A stretch of DNA of 64,000 bases from Verrucomicrobiota bacterium. Its GTDB lineage: Bacteria > Verrucomicrobiota > Verrucomicrobiia > Verrucomicrobiales > Akkermansiaceae. The translations under genes and the position numbers were made by a program. How positions within the stretch are numbered: the first letter of the stretch is position 1; each line of letters opens with the position of its first letter. Positions 43,136 through 50,663 of the stretch are shown here, in pieces. The stretch covers positions 62,001 to 126,000 of the forward strand of contig JAURPJ010000015.1 in the NCBI GenBank assembly GCA_030835305.1, in the 5' to 3' direction. The notes under the pieces were generated by a model. It did no database searches. It was not told where the DNA came from and was given only the letters and a program-made list of their open reading frames with translations.

Positions 43136-45799
43136 TTAGTCCAAATAGACGAATTCGTTTGAGTTAAAAATGACGAGGCAGAGGTGGGAGAGGCCGCGGG
43201 TGCGTGCGTCGGATTGACTGCGTTGGAGGTCGGGTTGGTAAATCTTTGAGCCGGGAAGGAATTCCTCAAAGGTATAGAGTTCGCCGGTTTTTTCGGCACG
43301 AACGGTGCGTGCGATGAAGGTGGGCGGGGTGTAGGACTCAGGTTTAAGGGTGGCTTCTTCCGCATTTGCCTTTACCCAAGCGGAGAGAAAGATTTCCCGT
43401 TCTTTCGAGATGGGGAGTCGGCCGAGGGCGAGTTGAAACGCCCGGTCGATCGCCTGCCTGTTGGTGTTTGTTTCCTTGAGAAGGCGGTGGGCAAAGGCGA
43501 GGGCGCGGTCTTGAATTTCTTGTGAATTGATGAGGGTGAGGGCTTGCGGGGCGACCGTTGAGGTTTCGCGGAGTTCGCAGGAATCACTGGTGCCGGGTTG
43601 GTTAAAGGTTTCAAAAAAGGGATCACGAAGCCCGCGAAGTTTTTCGGCATAGAGACTGCGGCGATTTCGCTGAGCCGGGGTGGGGTCGGGTTCGTAAACC
43701 GAGGCGATGCCTCCCATGATGAGAAGAGGTTGGCGGGCGACCTCGGGATTAATGTCGGGGCGGGAAGCGATGCCTCCGAATTCGCGATTGAGTTCACCGC
43801 TGGCAACAAGCATGGCGTCTCGTAGCTCCTCGGCCGTTAGGCGTCGGGGCTTGAAGATTGAGTAAAGGTTTTGTGCGGGATCGGCTTTCGCAAGGAGGTC
43901 GGGAGAAGGGTGTCGTGAACTGCGTTGGTAGGTTTCGGACGTGATAATAAAATGGTTGAGCTTCTTAACGGACCATCCGTTGTCGATGAACCATCGGGCA
44001 AGGAAATCGAGGAGTTCGGGGTGGGTGGGATTCGCGCCGGTGCCGCCGAAGTTGTTGGGGTTGCCGGCGATGGCTTTTCCGAAGTGCCATGACCAGATGC
44101 GATTGACGATGACGCGGGCGGTGAGGGGGTTGGCCGGGTCGACAATCCAATTGGCTAGAGCGAGGCGTCGCTTCCCTTTATCTCGCGGAAAGCGTGCAGG
44201 ATTCATCTCACCCAGCGACTCGGCGGCGCTCAGCGCTCCGGGGGTGACCGGGTCACCGGGAGTGTAGACATCGCCTCCGGTGAGGATGGTATCTTTTTCG
44301 ATCTCGCCTGGGCCTTTCCAGGGGTTTGCCACGGGTTTGAGGTAACCTCTGATGTGATTTTTTTGAACGGTTTTCCCGGTGTAAACGCCTTGGGCGCGGG
44401 GCTTGGTGCGGTTGCTTTCAATTTCGTGGCGGGAGATGTTTTTGAGCATGCGGGCATTGGAGGCTTCATCGCCGGGGTCGAGCCCATTGTCTCCGACTTT
44501 GGCTTCGCCGGTCTCGTTTTTCCGCGCGTCCTTCATCTTTTGCTCAAGGGCGGCGCGTTGCTTTTTGTAGCCATCGATTTTGGCCCTGACGAGTTCGTGG
44601 GAAGACTTGAAGTAGTTGAGGTTTTCCTCCGGAAGAAATGGCACGTCATGGTCCCCGAACTGGGTTGTCGAGAAGACGGCCATCATGCGGTAGTAGTCGC
44701 GCGTGGGGACGGGGTCGAATTTGTGGTCGTGGCACTTGGCGCACTGCATGGGGTGCGCCAGGAAGGTTTGGCCGACGGAATCAGTGACGTCATCGAGCCA
44801 GAATTGGCGGGTCTCTTTGAAGACCGACATCCCGGTTTGCTCCCACGGTCCCATGCGGAGGAAGCCGGTGGCGATGAGGGATTCGGGAGAGCGGGAGGGG
44901 ATTTCGTCGCCAGCGAGTTGCTCGCGAACGAAGTCGGGATAGGGCTTGTCACGATTGAAAGCTCGCACGACGTAGTCGCGGTAGCGCCAGGCGTGGGGGC
45001 GGTAATAGTCGTTGGCGAAGCCGGCGGAGTCGGCATAACGGGTGATGTCGAGCCAGTGTTGTGCAAAGTGCTCGCCATAGTGAGGTGACGCCATGAGGCG
45101 TTCGGCGTAATCGGAGGTGCTTTTGAAACCAGCCAGGTCTTCCGGCGAGGGCGGAAGTCCGGTGAGGCCGAAGGAGAGTCGGCGGACCAGTTCGCGTGGT
45201 TTTGCGCGGGGAGCGGGCGGAAGTTTTGCTTCCTTGAGGCGTTTGGAGATGAAGTGATCGATGGGATGGACTCCCCGGGGGATGGCGATCTTTTTGATCG
45301 GTCGGTAGGACCAGAGTTTTTCGGATTCGTATCGGCGGTTTTGCCAGTCTTCGTTGAGGGCCTTGGACGTGGCGACGCGTTCTCCTTCGGCGTATTGTTT
45401 TTGGATCCCGGTGATCCGTTCGTCACTGGGCCACGGGGCGCCGGCCTTGATCCAATCGCGGATGATCCAGGTTTCTTCCTCGGTAAGTTTGTCGGCTTCC
45501 TTCGGCGGCATTTCGTAGTCCTCCACGGTGCGGGTGGTGACGAGGTAAAGCTGGCTTTTTGAGGGGTCCCCGGGGACGAGGACCTGGTCTTCAAATTCAT
45601 CTCCTCCTTTGAGGATGGCTTCGCGGGTTCGCATGTCGAAGCCACCTTTGATTTTCTTTTCCTCCTCACCGTGGCAAGCCATGCAGCGGGACGAGAAGAG
45701 CGGTTTGACTTTGAGGGCAAAGAGCTTCTCGCCATCAGTGGGTGTGGCGGCGTTGGCGATAGTTATAAAGGCGAGAAGAACTAAAAGGAAATTTTTCAA
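43136..45799 (-). CDS. PSD1/DUF1549-DUF1553 planctomycete-type cytochrome c protein
   Basis: The start is set at TTG 45799 because a signal peptide (LKNFLLVLLAFITIANA) begins there; ATG starts up to 45883 lie before it. The 887-residue protein has a planctomycete cytochrome c (PSD1) domain near the N-terminus with the haem motif SRCMACHGE, then DUF1549 (about 150-360; LTRYADSAGFAND-like region DITRYADSAGF and KCHDHKFDPVPTRDYY) and DUF1553 (about 560-820; WIVDPANPLTARVIVNRIW, TSETYQRSS). It is exported to the periplasm. It forms a two-gene operon with the DUF1501 protein downstream. Confidence 0.88.
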   Translation of the reverse strand: MKNFLLVLLAFITIANAATPTDGEKLFALKVKPLFSSRCMACHGEEEKKIKGGFDMRTREAILKGGDEFEDQVLVPGDPSKSQLYLVTTRTVEDYEMPPKEADKLTEEETWIIRDWIKAGAPWPSDERITGIQKQYAEGERVATSKALNEDWQNRRYESEKLWSYRPIKKIAIPRGVHPIDHFISKRLKEAKLPPAPRAKPRELVRRLSFGLTGLPPSPEDLAGFKSTSDYAERLMASPHYGEHFAQHWLDITRYADSAGFANDYYRPHAWRYRDYVVRAFNRDKPYPDFVREQLAGDEIPSRSPESLIATGFLRMGPWEQTGMSVFKETRQFWLDDVTDSVGQTFLAHPMQCAKCHDHKFDPVPTRDYYRMMAVFSTTQFGDHDVPFLPEENLNYFKSSHELVRAKIDGYKKQRAALEQKMKDARKNETGEAKVGDNGLDPGDEASNARMLKNISRHEIESNRTKPRAQGVYTGKTVQKNHIRGYLKPVANPWKGPGEIEKDTILTGGDVYTPGDPVTPGALSAAESLGEMNPARFPRDKGKRRLALANWIVDPANPLTARVIVNRIWSWHFGKAIAGNPNNFGGTGANPTHPELLDFLARWFIDNGWSVKKLNHFIITSETYQRSSRHPSPDLLAKADPAQNLYSIFKPRRLTAEELRDAMLVASGELNREFGGIASRPDINPEVARQPLLIMGGIASVYEPDPTPAQRNRRSLYAEKLRGLRDPFFETFNQPGTSDSCELRETSTVAPQALTLINSQEIQDRALAFAHRLLKETNTNRQAIDRAFQLALGRLPISKEREIFLSAWVKANAEEATLKPESYTPPTFIARTVRAEKTGELYTFEEFLPGSKIYQPDLQRSQSDARTRGLSHLCLVIFNSNEFVYLD

Positions 45800-45881
45800 A
45801 ACGAAAGTAGACGAGGGATACGATAGGAGATGAAATAAGTTATCTGCTTTTCCTTGGGAGAAGGGAACGAAATACTCGGGC

Positions 45882-46044
45882 ATGCCATATCGCATGGCCA
45901 TTGTGGGGTCCGGGGCTGGTGGCGAGGATCTTTTTGACACGGGCGGGCCATGAAGTGGCCTTGTTCGAGCGAGCTCCAAGAGAGGAGGCGGTGGGCGCTG
46001 GGTTTTTGCTTCAGCCGACGGGTTTGGCAGTATTTAAGGAGTAG
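45882..46044 (+). pseudogene. Remnant of an FAD-dependent monooxygenase, N-terminus
   Basis: From ATG 45882 the frame reads MPYRMAIVGSGAGG, the start of a Rossmann FAD-binding fold. One frame over it continues LVARIFLTRAGHEVALFERA, then PREEAVGAGFLLQPTGLAVF and KE, stopping at TAG 46042-46044. Together they match the first 55 residues of UbiH/PHBH-type flavin monooxygenases (G-x-G-x-x-G, then E/R and A-G-x-L-x-P-N/T-G). The frame shifts around 45915 and the gene is truncated where a reversed caspase-like relic begins. Confidence 0.8.
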
Positions 46045-46439
46045 GGAACGCTGCGACAGCAGTCGAGAAAGACCAGGTTGAGGCTGGTTTTTGCGTTCTC
46101 TATGACGCTGAGAATATCCTTGAGATTAGGGCTGTTTTTTTTAGTTCGTATTTGAACTGGGCTTTGAGACCTGTCGGTAGGATATAATTCCATTCATCGA
46201 CCAGGCGCTTCGTTGCCGGAAAAGAAGAAGGCTCCGATGCAGCCGGGAGTCAGGTCGGCGTGGAATCGGCGAACTGCTTCCAGAAGTTGTTTGCTGTTGG
46301 CATCGAGATAAAAGTGAACTTTGAAGCCCAGCTTTTCCAAGGTGGATTTCATCAGGCGGGCATCGTTGCCCGGATTCTTGAGGTCGTTTTGAGTGATGTA
46401 ATTTGAATTGCCTATTACCAGAGCGACTTGCCTTTCCAA
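46011..46439 (-). pseudogene. Caspase-like (peptidase C14) relic, two frameshifts
   Basis: From ATG 46439 frame one reads MERQVALVIGNSNYITQNDL, NPGNDARLMKSTLEKLGFKV and GAFFFSGNEAPGR. Frame two continues VDEWNYILPTGLKAQFKYEL, and after a run of A residues frame three gives NLKDILSVIENAKTSLNLVF and LDCCRSVP. This is a metacaspase/caspase-like p20 domain: G-N-x-x-Y start, SGHG catalytic histidine and D-x-C-R catalytic cysteine. The histidine motif is altered to SGNE and frames shift at about 46210 and 46130. The C-terminus runs into the FAD-monooxygenase relic. The protease is inactive. Confidence 0.8.
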
Positions 46440-46486
46440 TTACTGTTGTTTTCAACAAAAATTAGTTTCGATCGGAGTGTTCCAGA

Positions 46487-46954
46487 TCAGAGGTTAAGAT
46501 GAGTGACAATCCGATCAACGAGTCTCTCGGGTGATTCGATGACATCGAGCGTGAGAGTGTTCAAAGGGATTTCCAGAGTCTCAAACTGGGATTGTAGGAG
46601 TCCGGGGGGCATGTAGTGTCCGCTCCTCTGATTGATGCGCTCTGCCAGGAGGTCGGGTGAGCCATTGAGAAAAACGAACTCGGCACCCTTGAGGATTTCA
46701 CGATAGCTTGCCTTGAGCGCCGAGCAGGCAATGATGGTAAGCTCTTCGGCCTCACGAATGAGAGTGGCTAGGATTTCCAACCAGCCTTGACGGTCATCAT
46801 CGGTTAGGGGGATTCCCGATGACATTTTAGCGACGTTTTCAGGGGGGTGAAAATCATCGCCGTCGAGGAATTCACCTCCGGTCTTTTGAGCGAGGAGCTG
46901 CCCGACGGTAGTTTTGCCGGAGCCGCTCACTCCCATGATAACGAGGGCCTTCAT
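46487..46954 (-). CDS. gntK: Gluconokinase (GntK family)
   Basis: The protein is 155 residues from ATG 46954. It is a P-loop kinase with Walker A GVSGSGKTT (8-16), the substrate region GGEFLDGDDFHPPENVAKMS, PLTDDDRQGWLE and ACSALKASYRE, all typical of GntK. It phosphorylates D-gluconate to 6-phosphogluconate, feeding the pentose-phosphate or Entner-Doudoroff route. The start overlaps the permease stop (ATGA), so kinase and transporter are translated together. Confidence 0.95.
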   Translation of the reverse strand: MKALVIMGVSGSGKTTVGQLLAQKTGGEFLDGDDFHPPENVAKMSSGIPLTDDDRQGWLEILATLIREAEELTIIACSALKASYREILKGAEFVFLNGSPDLLAERINQRSGHYMPPGLLQSQFETLEIPLNTLTLDVIESPERLVDRIVTHLNL

Positions 46955-48384
46955 GAAACCACAAACCAAACGATTGAGGCGAGAGCAATCCCGATGAAGG
47001 CCACAGCGGTGGAAACGACACTCCAGGTTTTGAGGGTTTCTTTTTCGGTCATGCGGAGGTAGCGGCTGACCATCCAGAAGCCGCTGTCGTTGACATGGGA
47101 AAATCCGGCCGCGCCGCAAGCGATGGCGACGACGATGAGAGAGAGCCTGGCATCCGAGAGGTCAAGCTTATCCAGGATCGGAACCATCAGGGAGGCCGAC
47201 ATGACCATGGCCATGGTGGCGGAACCTTGGGCGATTCTTGAGATGGAAGAAAAGAGAAATGCAAGAAGGAGGACGGAGATCCCAAGGCCATCGAGAGCGT
47301 TGGCAAGGGCGTCGCCGACTCCGGAGGCACCCAGCATACCTTTAAAAACACCACCTGCTCCGGTGATGAGAATGATGATGCCGGCAGGTCCGAGAGCACG
47401 GGTTGAGACGTCCATGAGGACATCGCGTGAAGCTCCCCGTTTGGTTCCAAGCAGCCAGAGACTGAGGCATGTGGTCAGCAGGAGCGCGATGACAGGATGG
47501 CCGAGGAAGGAAAGAGTTTGCTGCCAGTATGGCGCTTGTCCGAGGAGGTCGCGTAGCATTGCGCTGCGATCGGCTTTGCTGAGTCCACCGGGAATTGAGG
47601 CTCCGACCGCTTGTTCGACGAGGGAACCACTTACGATCAGAAGAATGGGGAGGAGCAAGATGGTGGCGATCATACCAAAGGAGGGTGGGTTTTCCTCCTC
47701 CGCATCGACGAGTTCGGGGGGTGCGATTTCGATGGTATTGGCGATACGTCCTCCAAAGACGATACCGGAAAGAATAGCGGTGGGGATGCCAACCAGCAGG
47801 CTGTAAATAATGACCGTTCCTATGGGGATCTCGAAAGCATAGGCGACCCAGGTGGGGCCGGGAGTTGGTGGGACGAAGGAGTGGGTCACCATCATGCCTG
47901 CGAGGAGGGGCATGCCATAAACGGTGACCGACTTACCGCTGCGCCGGGCGAGGGCGTAGATAATTGGAGCCAGGATCACGAGGGCGACATCGAGGAAGAC
48001 CGGAATGGAAATGAGAAATCCTGAGAACAGCATGGCCCAGGTCGCGCGCTTTTCACCGGTGATGCGGAGCATGCCATTGGCGAGACTTTGGGCTCCGCCG
48101 CAATGTTCGATCATGGCTCCAAAAATTGCCCCCACCCCAATAATGGAGGCGATGAACCCGAGGCTTGATCCCATGCTATCGACCACAATAGTGCCGATGT
48201 CCGTCATATACATGGTTCCGGAGGCGAGTCCGACAAAGATGCTGGCAAGAAGAAGCGAGATGAAGGCCTGAACCCGAAACTTTAGAATGAGAAGCAGAAT
48301 CAGGGCTATCGCGGCGACCAAGGTGCCGATCAATCTTCCGGTGCTTGCCTCGGCGAGAACCAGGTAGTTCAGTGCGTTCGTCAT
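46951..48384 (-). CDS. Gluconate:proton symporter (GntP family)
   Basis: The 477-residue protein has about 12-14 transmembrane helices and GntP-family segments: IGVGAIFGAMIEHCGGAQSL, GFLISIPVFLDVALVILAPI, HSFVPPTPGPTW and, near the end, GAAGFSHVNDSGFWMVSRYL. GntP carriers import gluconate or related sugar acids with protons. It is co-transcribed with gluconokinase downstream, supporting gluconate as substrate. Confidence 0.93.
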   Translation of the reverse strand: MTNALNYLVLAEASTGRLIGTLVAAIALILLLILKFRVQAFISLLLASIFVGLASGTMYMTDIGTIVVDSMGSSLGFIASIIGVGAIFGAMIEHCGGAQSLANGMLRITGEKRATWAMLFSGFLISIPVFLDVALVILAPIIYALARRSGKSVTVYGMPLLAGMMVTHSFVPPTPGPTWVAYAFEIPIGTVIIYSLLVGIPTAILSGIVFGGRIANTIEIAPPELVDAEEENPPSFGMIATILLLPILLIVSGSLVEQAVGASIPGGLSKADRSAMLRDLLGQAPYWQQTLSFLGHPVIALLLTTCLSLWLLGTKRGASRDVLMDVSTRALGPAGIIILITGAGGVFKGMLGASGVGDALANALDGLGISVLLLAFLFSSISRIAQGSATMAMVMSASLMVPILDKLDLSDARLSLIVVAIACGAAGFSHVNDSGFWMVSRYLRMTEKETLKTWSVVSTAVAFIGIALASIVWFVVS

Positions 48385-48904
48385 GAGGCAACTAGCTCAC
48401 CTCAATTTGGAAAGGGCGGGAAGGCAAATCTGCGTTTGGTTTGAGAATGCCTCAGCGCATGCGATGTTTTTTCCGGGGCCGGGTTCATTATTTTGTCCAA
48501 GAAAAACCAAAGCCGCTGAACGAAGGGGGTGCAGTGTCTCTGAATATTCGATTATTGGAGCGGGAATGACAGTGGGGTCCAACAGTTGGTTAAATTTTTT
48601 CGTGAAAATTTGCAGAATGACGAAGAAGAGAAAGGCATCGTGATAGAAAGGGGGAAGGCAACGGAGAGTTTATCGCTTATTTATAACTCGTTGACTTAAA
48701 ACTTGTTTTAATTTAATTTGTCGACTTCTGTAGACTTGTATTGGAACTAACAGATGTAAAAAAACAGCCAAGAAATAGCCGATTTTCAAATCCGCAAGCT
48801 AAAATTCTTAAGGGTCATTTTTTTTGAGAAATCTTCAAAAGCGGTGCTTTTATGTATGGTCGTAAATAAGACCGACAATCGAACCCAAACTGAAAATCAA
48901 AACA
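48385..48904. other. Intergenic region with promoter-like elements
   Basis: 520 bases hold no convincing gene. A perfect inverted repeat TTAAAAC-TT-GTTTTAA lies at 48696-48711 in an AT-rich stretch (about 48680-48860). A TTGACT element at 48691-48696 overlaps it and could be a -35 box, though the -10 is not clear. This region most likely drives the fasciclin gene at 48905, whose codon choice suggests high expression. Confidence 0.4.
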
Positions 48905-49393
48905 ATGAAAATTACTACTACCCTCTTCGCCGCTGCTGCCCTTCTTCTTCCTTTCTCCGCGCAGGCAGAGCCCAAGCCATCCAAGACTCTCGTCGAAATC
49001 GCTGTGGGTGCCGATGACTTCTCGACCCTCGTAGCAGCCGTCAAGGCTGGCGGTCTCGTGGAAGCTCTTTCCGGTGAAGGTCCGTTCACAATCTTCGCCC
49101 CAACCAACGAGGCTTTCGCCAAGCTTCCAAAGGGCACCGTCGAGACCCTCCTCAAGCCGGAGAATAAGGGGAAGCTTGCATCAATTCTCAAATATCATGT
49201 TGTTGCTGGTAAGGTGATGGCTGCTGACGTCAAAGCTGGCAAGGTCAAGACTCTCAACGGGGCCAAAGCAACGATCGCAATCTCCGACGGCAAGGTGACC
49301 ATAGACAAGGCGAACATTGTCAAGACCGACATCGTCGGAACCAACGGAGTGATCCACGTCATCGACTCGGTCATCCTTCCTGCTGCTAAGTAA
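48905..49393 (+). CDS. Fasciclin (FAS1) domain protein, secreted
   Basis: The 162-residue protein has a signal peptide (1-21, ending AQA) and a single FAS1 domain: TLVEIAVGADDFSTLVAAVK, the H1 box GPFTIFAPTNEAFAKLP, YHVVAGKVMA and the H2 box GTNGVIHVIDSVILP. FAS1 proteins mediate adhesion or matrix contacts. Codons are strongly C-ending (CTC, GCC, AAG, ATC), unlike the neighbours, which suggests selection for high expression. A terminator follows. Confidence 0.93.
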   Translation: MKITTTLFAAAALLLPFSAQAEPKPSKTLVEIAVGADDFSTLVAAVKAGGLVEALSGEGPFTIFAPTNEAFAKLPKGTVETLLKPENKGKLASILKYHVVAGKVMAADVKAGKVKTLNGAKATIAISDGKVTIDKANIVKTDIVGTNGVIHVIDSVILPAAK

Positions 49394-49421
49394 ATTTACT
49401 TACTTGTTCATAAAGTGCATT

Positions 49422-49457
49422 GGCCCGTTCCCTCCAAAGAGGGGCGGGTCAACTTTT
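49422..49457 (+). terminator. Rho-independent terminator
   Basis: Stem GCCCGTTCCCTC against GAGGGGCGGGT with loop CAAA (about 49423-49449), then ACTTTTT. It ends the fasciclin gene and overlaps the end of the facing pseudouridine synthase gene. Confidence 0.7.
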
Positions 49458-50102
49458 TGAAAGCCTGCTGATATGAGAGTCGATGGGCGCCTCAATTAGC
49501 AGCAGTTCCTTTGTGATAGGGTGGAGTAATTCCAGCGACTTCGCTTGCAAGAGCATCCGGGTTCCGATCCCCAGTCTCTCTCCGGTTGAGAAACAAAAGT
49601 CGTTGTCCAGATAGCGGAAGTCGCCGACTATGGGATGACCCGATTCGACAAGGTGTCGTCGGATCTGGTGAAATCGTCCCGAGTGAGGGGAGGCCTCAAC
49701 GAGCGCGAGTTGATGACTGTTTTTTTTGAGAATCCGGAACGATGTTTCTGCCGACTTGTAGGGAGCGTCCGGTGATTTCCTGAGAGGAATCCGACAAGTC
49801 CATGTGCTCCGGTGGGGATGTCCGTGAACCAGGGCGAGGTATTTTTTTTGGATCCGTCTCTTTTCGAAATCTTGTCGGAGTTTTCGGGCTGCGAAAAGAT
49901 CTTTGGTGAAGACAAGTACTCCTGATGTAGGCTGATCAAGGCGGTGGATAACGTGAACTTTTCCATCGATCTGATCCCGGAGAATTTTCATGGCGACAAG
50001 GTCGTCGACTTTTGGGTGATCGGAAGGGTGGACCAAAACACCGGGCGGCTTGTCAACCGCGACAAGCCATTTGTCCTGGTAAAGAATGGTGAGCGAATTC
50101 AC
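49449..50102 (-). CDS. RluA-family pseudouridine synthase (TruC-like)
   Basis: The 217-residue protein has the RluA catalytic motif HRLDQPTSG (53-61, nucleophile Asp56), an N-terminal DKPPGVLVHPS and GRFHQIRRHL. It lacks an S4 domain and is short, matching TruC, which makes pseudouridine 65 in tRNA; other RluA substrates are possible. The start is GTG at 50102, overlapping the stop of a broken Rrf2 gene (GTGA), so its translation may have been coupled to that gene. Confidence 0.88.
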   Translation of the reverse strand: MNSLTILYQDKWLVAVDKPPGVLVHPSDHPKVDDLVAMKILRDQIDGKVHVIHRLDQPTSGVLVFTKDLFAARKLRQDFEKRRIQKKYLALVHGHPHRSTWTCRIPLRKSPDAPYKSAETSFRILKKNSHQLALVEASPHSGRFHQIRRHLVESGHPIVGDFRYLDNDFCFSTGERLGIGTRMLLQAKSLELLHPITKELLLIEAPIDSHISRLSKS

Positions 50103-50539
50103 TTTGATGCCGATGGATCGAAAAGTGAGGCAAGCTTGGGCTTTGAGATTACTTCGTCGAGGGTGTGGGAATTCATGACCTCAAGAAACGCGCGTTGGGC
50201 CTGTGCGGAGAAGCCCTGGAGTCGACTGGCTTGCGCGATACGGCAGGCTCCCCCAATCCCGTCTTCGCAATCGACAATCTTGGGTTTCATTTCGCCTAGA
50301 TAGAGGAGTTCGCCAAGGTAAATCTCCTCCGGTTTGCGCGCCAGTTGAACCCCGCCGCCCAGTCCGTGTTGTGCGATGAGGAAGCCGTATCTCATCATTT
50401 CCTAGCAAACCTTGAAAATATGGTTGTGTGAAAGTCCATAGACTCAGGCAATTTCACGGGCAATAACCAATCGCTCCCGATGGAGCGCTACGTAGATCAG
50501 CGCGCGGTAAAGAAAGTTGGTGTTCGCGTTCAACTTCAT
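50099..50539 (-). pseudogene. Rrf2-family regulator with two in-frame stops
   Basis: One unshifted frame from ATG 50539 encodes MKLNANTNFLYRALIYVALH, RERLVIAREIA, TGA (50444-50446), VYGLSHNHIFKVC, TAG (50402-50404), EMMRYGFLIAQHGLGGGVQL, then EEIYLGELLYLGE and CEDGIGGACRIAQASRL. This is a complete Rrf2 regulator (NsrR/IscR type) with helix-turn-helix, winged glycine-rich turn and the cysteine-containing cluster loop. Both stops hit the recognition region and each could come from one C-to-T change (CGA, CAG). A remainder of 99 residues from 50398 would lack DNA-binding. It overlaps the pseudouridine synthase gene. Confidence 0.88.
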
Positions 50540-50663
50540 AAAGAGATTTAATCTTTACCGTATTTCGTTTGCGGGTAAATCCCGGAGTTGAGGAATCGCA
50601 GAGAGCGCGCAACAGTCTTTTGGAGTGTCAGTTCTTTTTTAATCTGCTTTTCTCAAATGCCCG

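Noticed and set aside
50444-50446. TGA in the Rrf2 frame as selenocysteine
   Set aside because: The site aligns with a non-cysteine position in the helix-turn-helix, no hairpin was seen downstream, and a TAG follows 39 bases later.
33342-50539. Stop codon reassignment or readthrough as the cause of the interrupted frames
   Set aside because: All three stop codons end intact genes throughout the window, and all three also occur inside relics, some with frameshifts. Recoding would not explain this mix.
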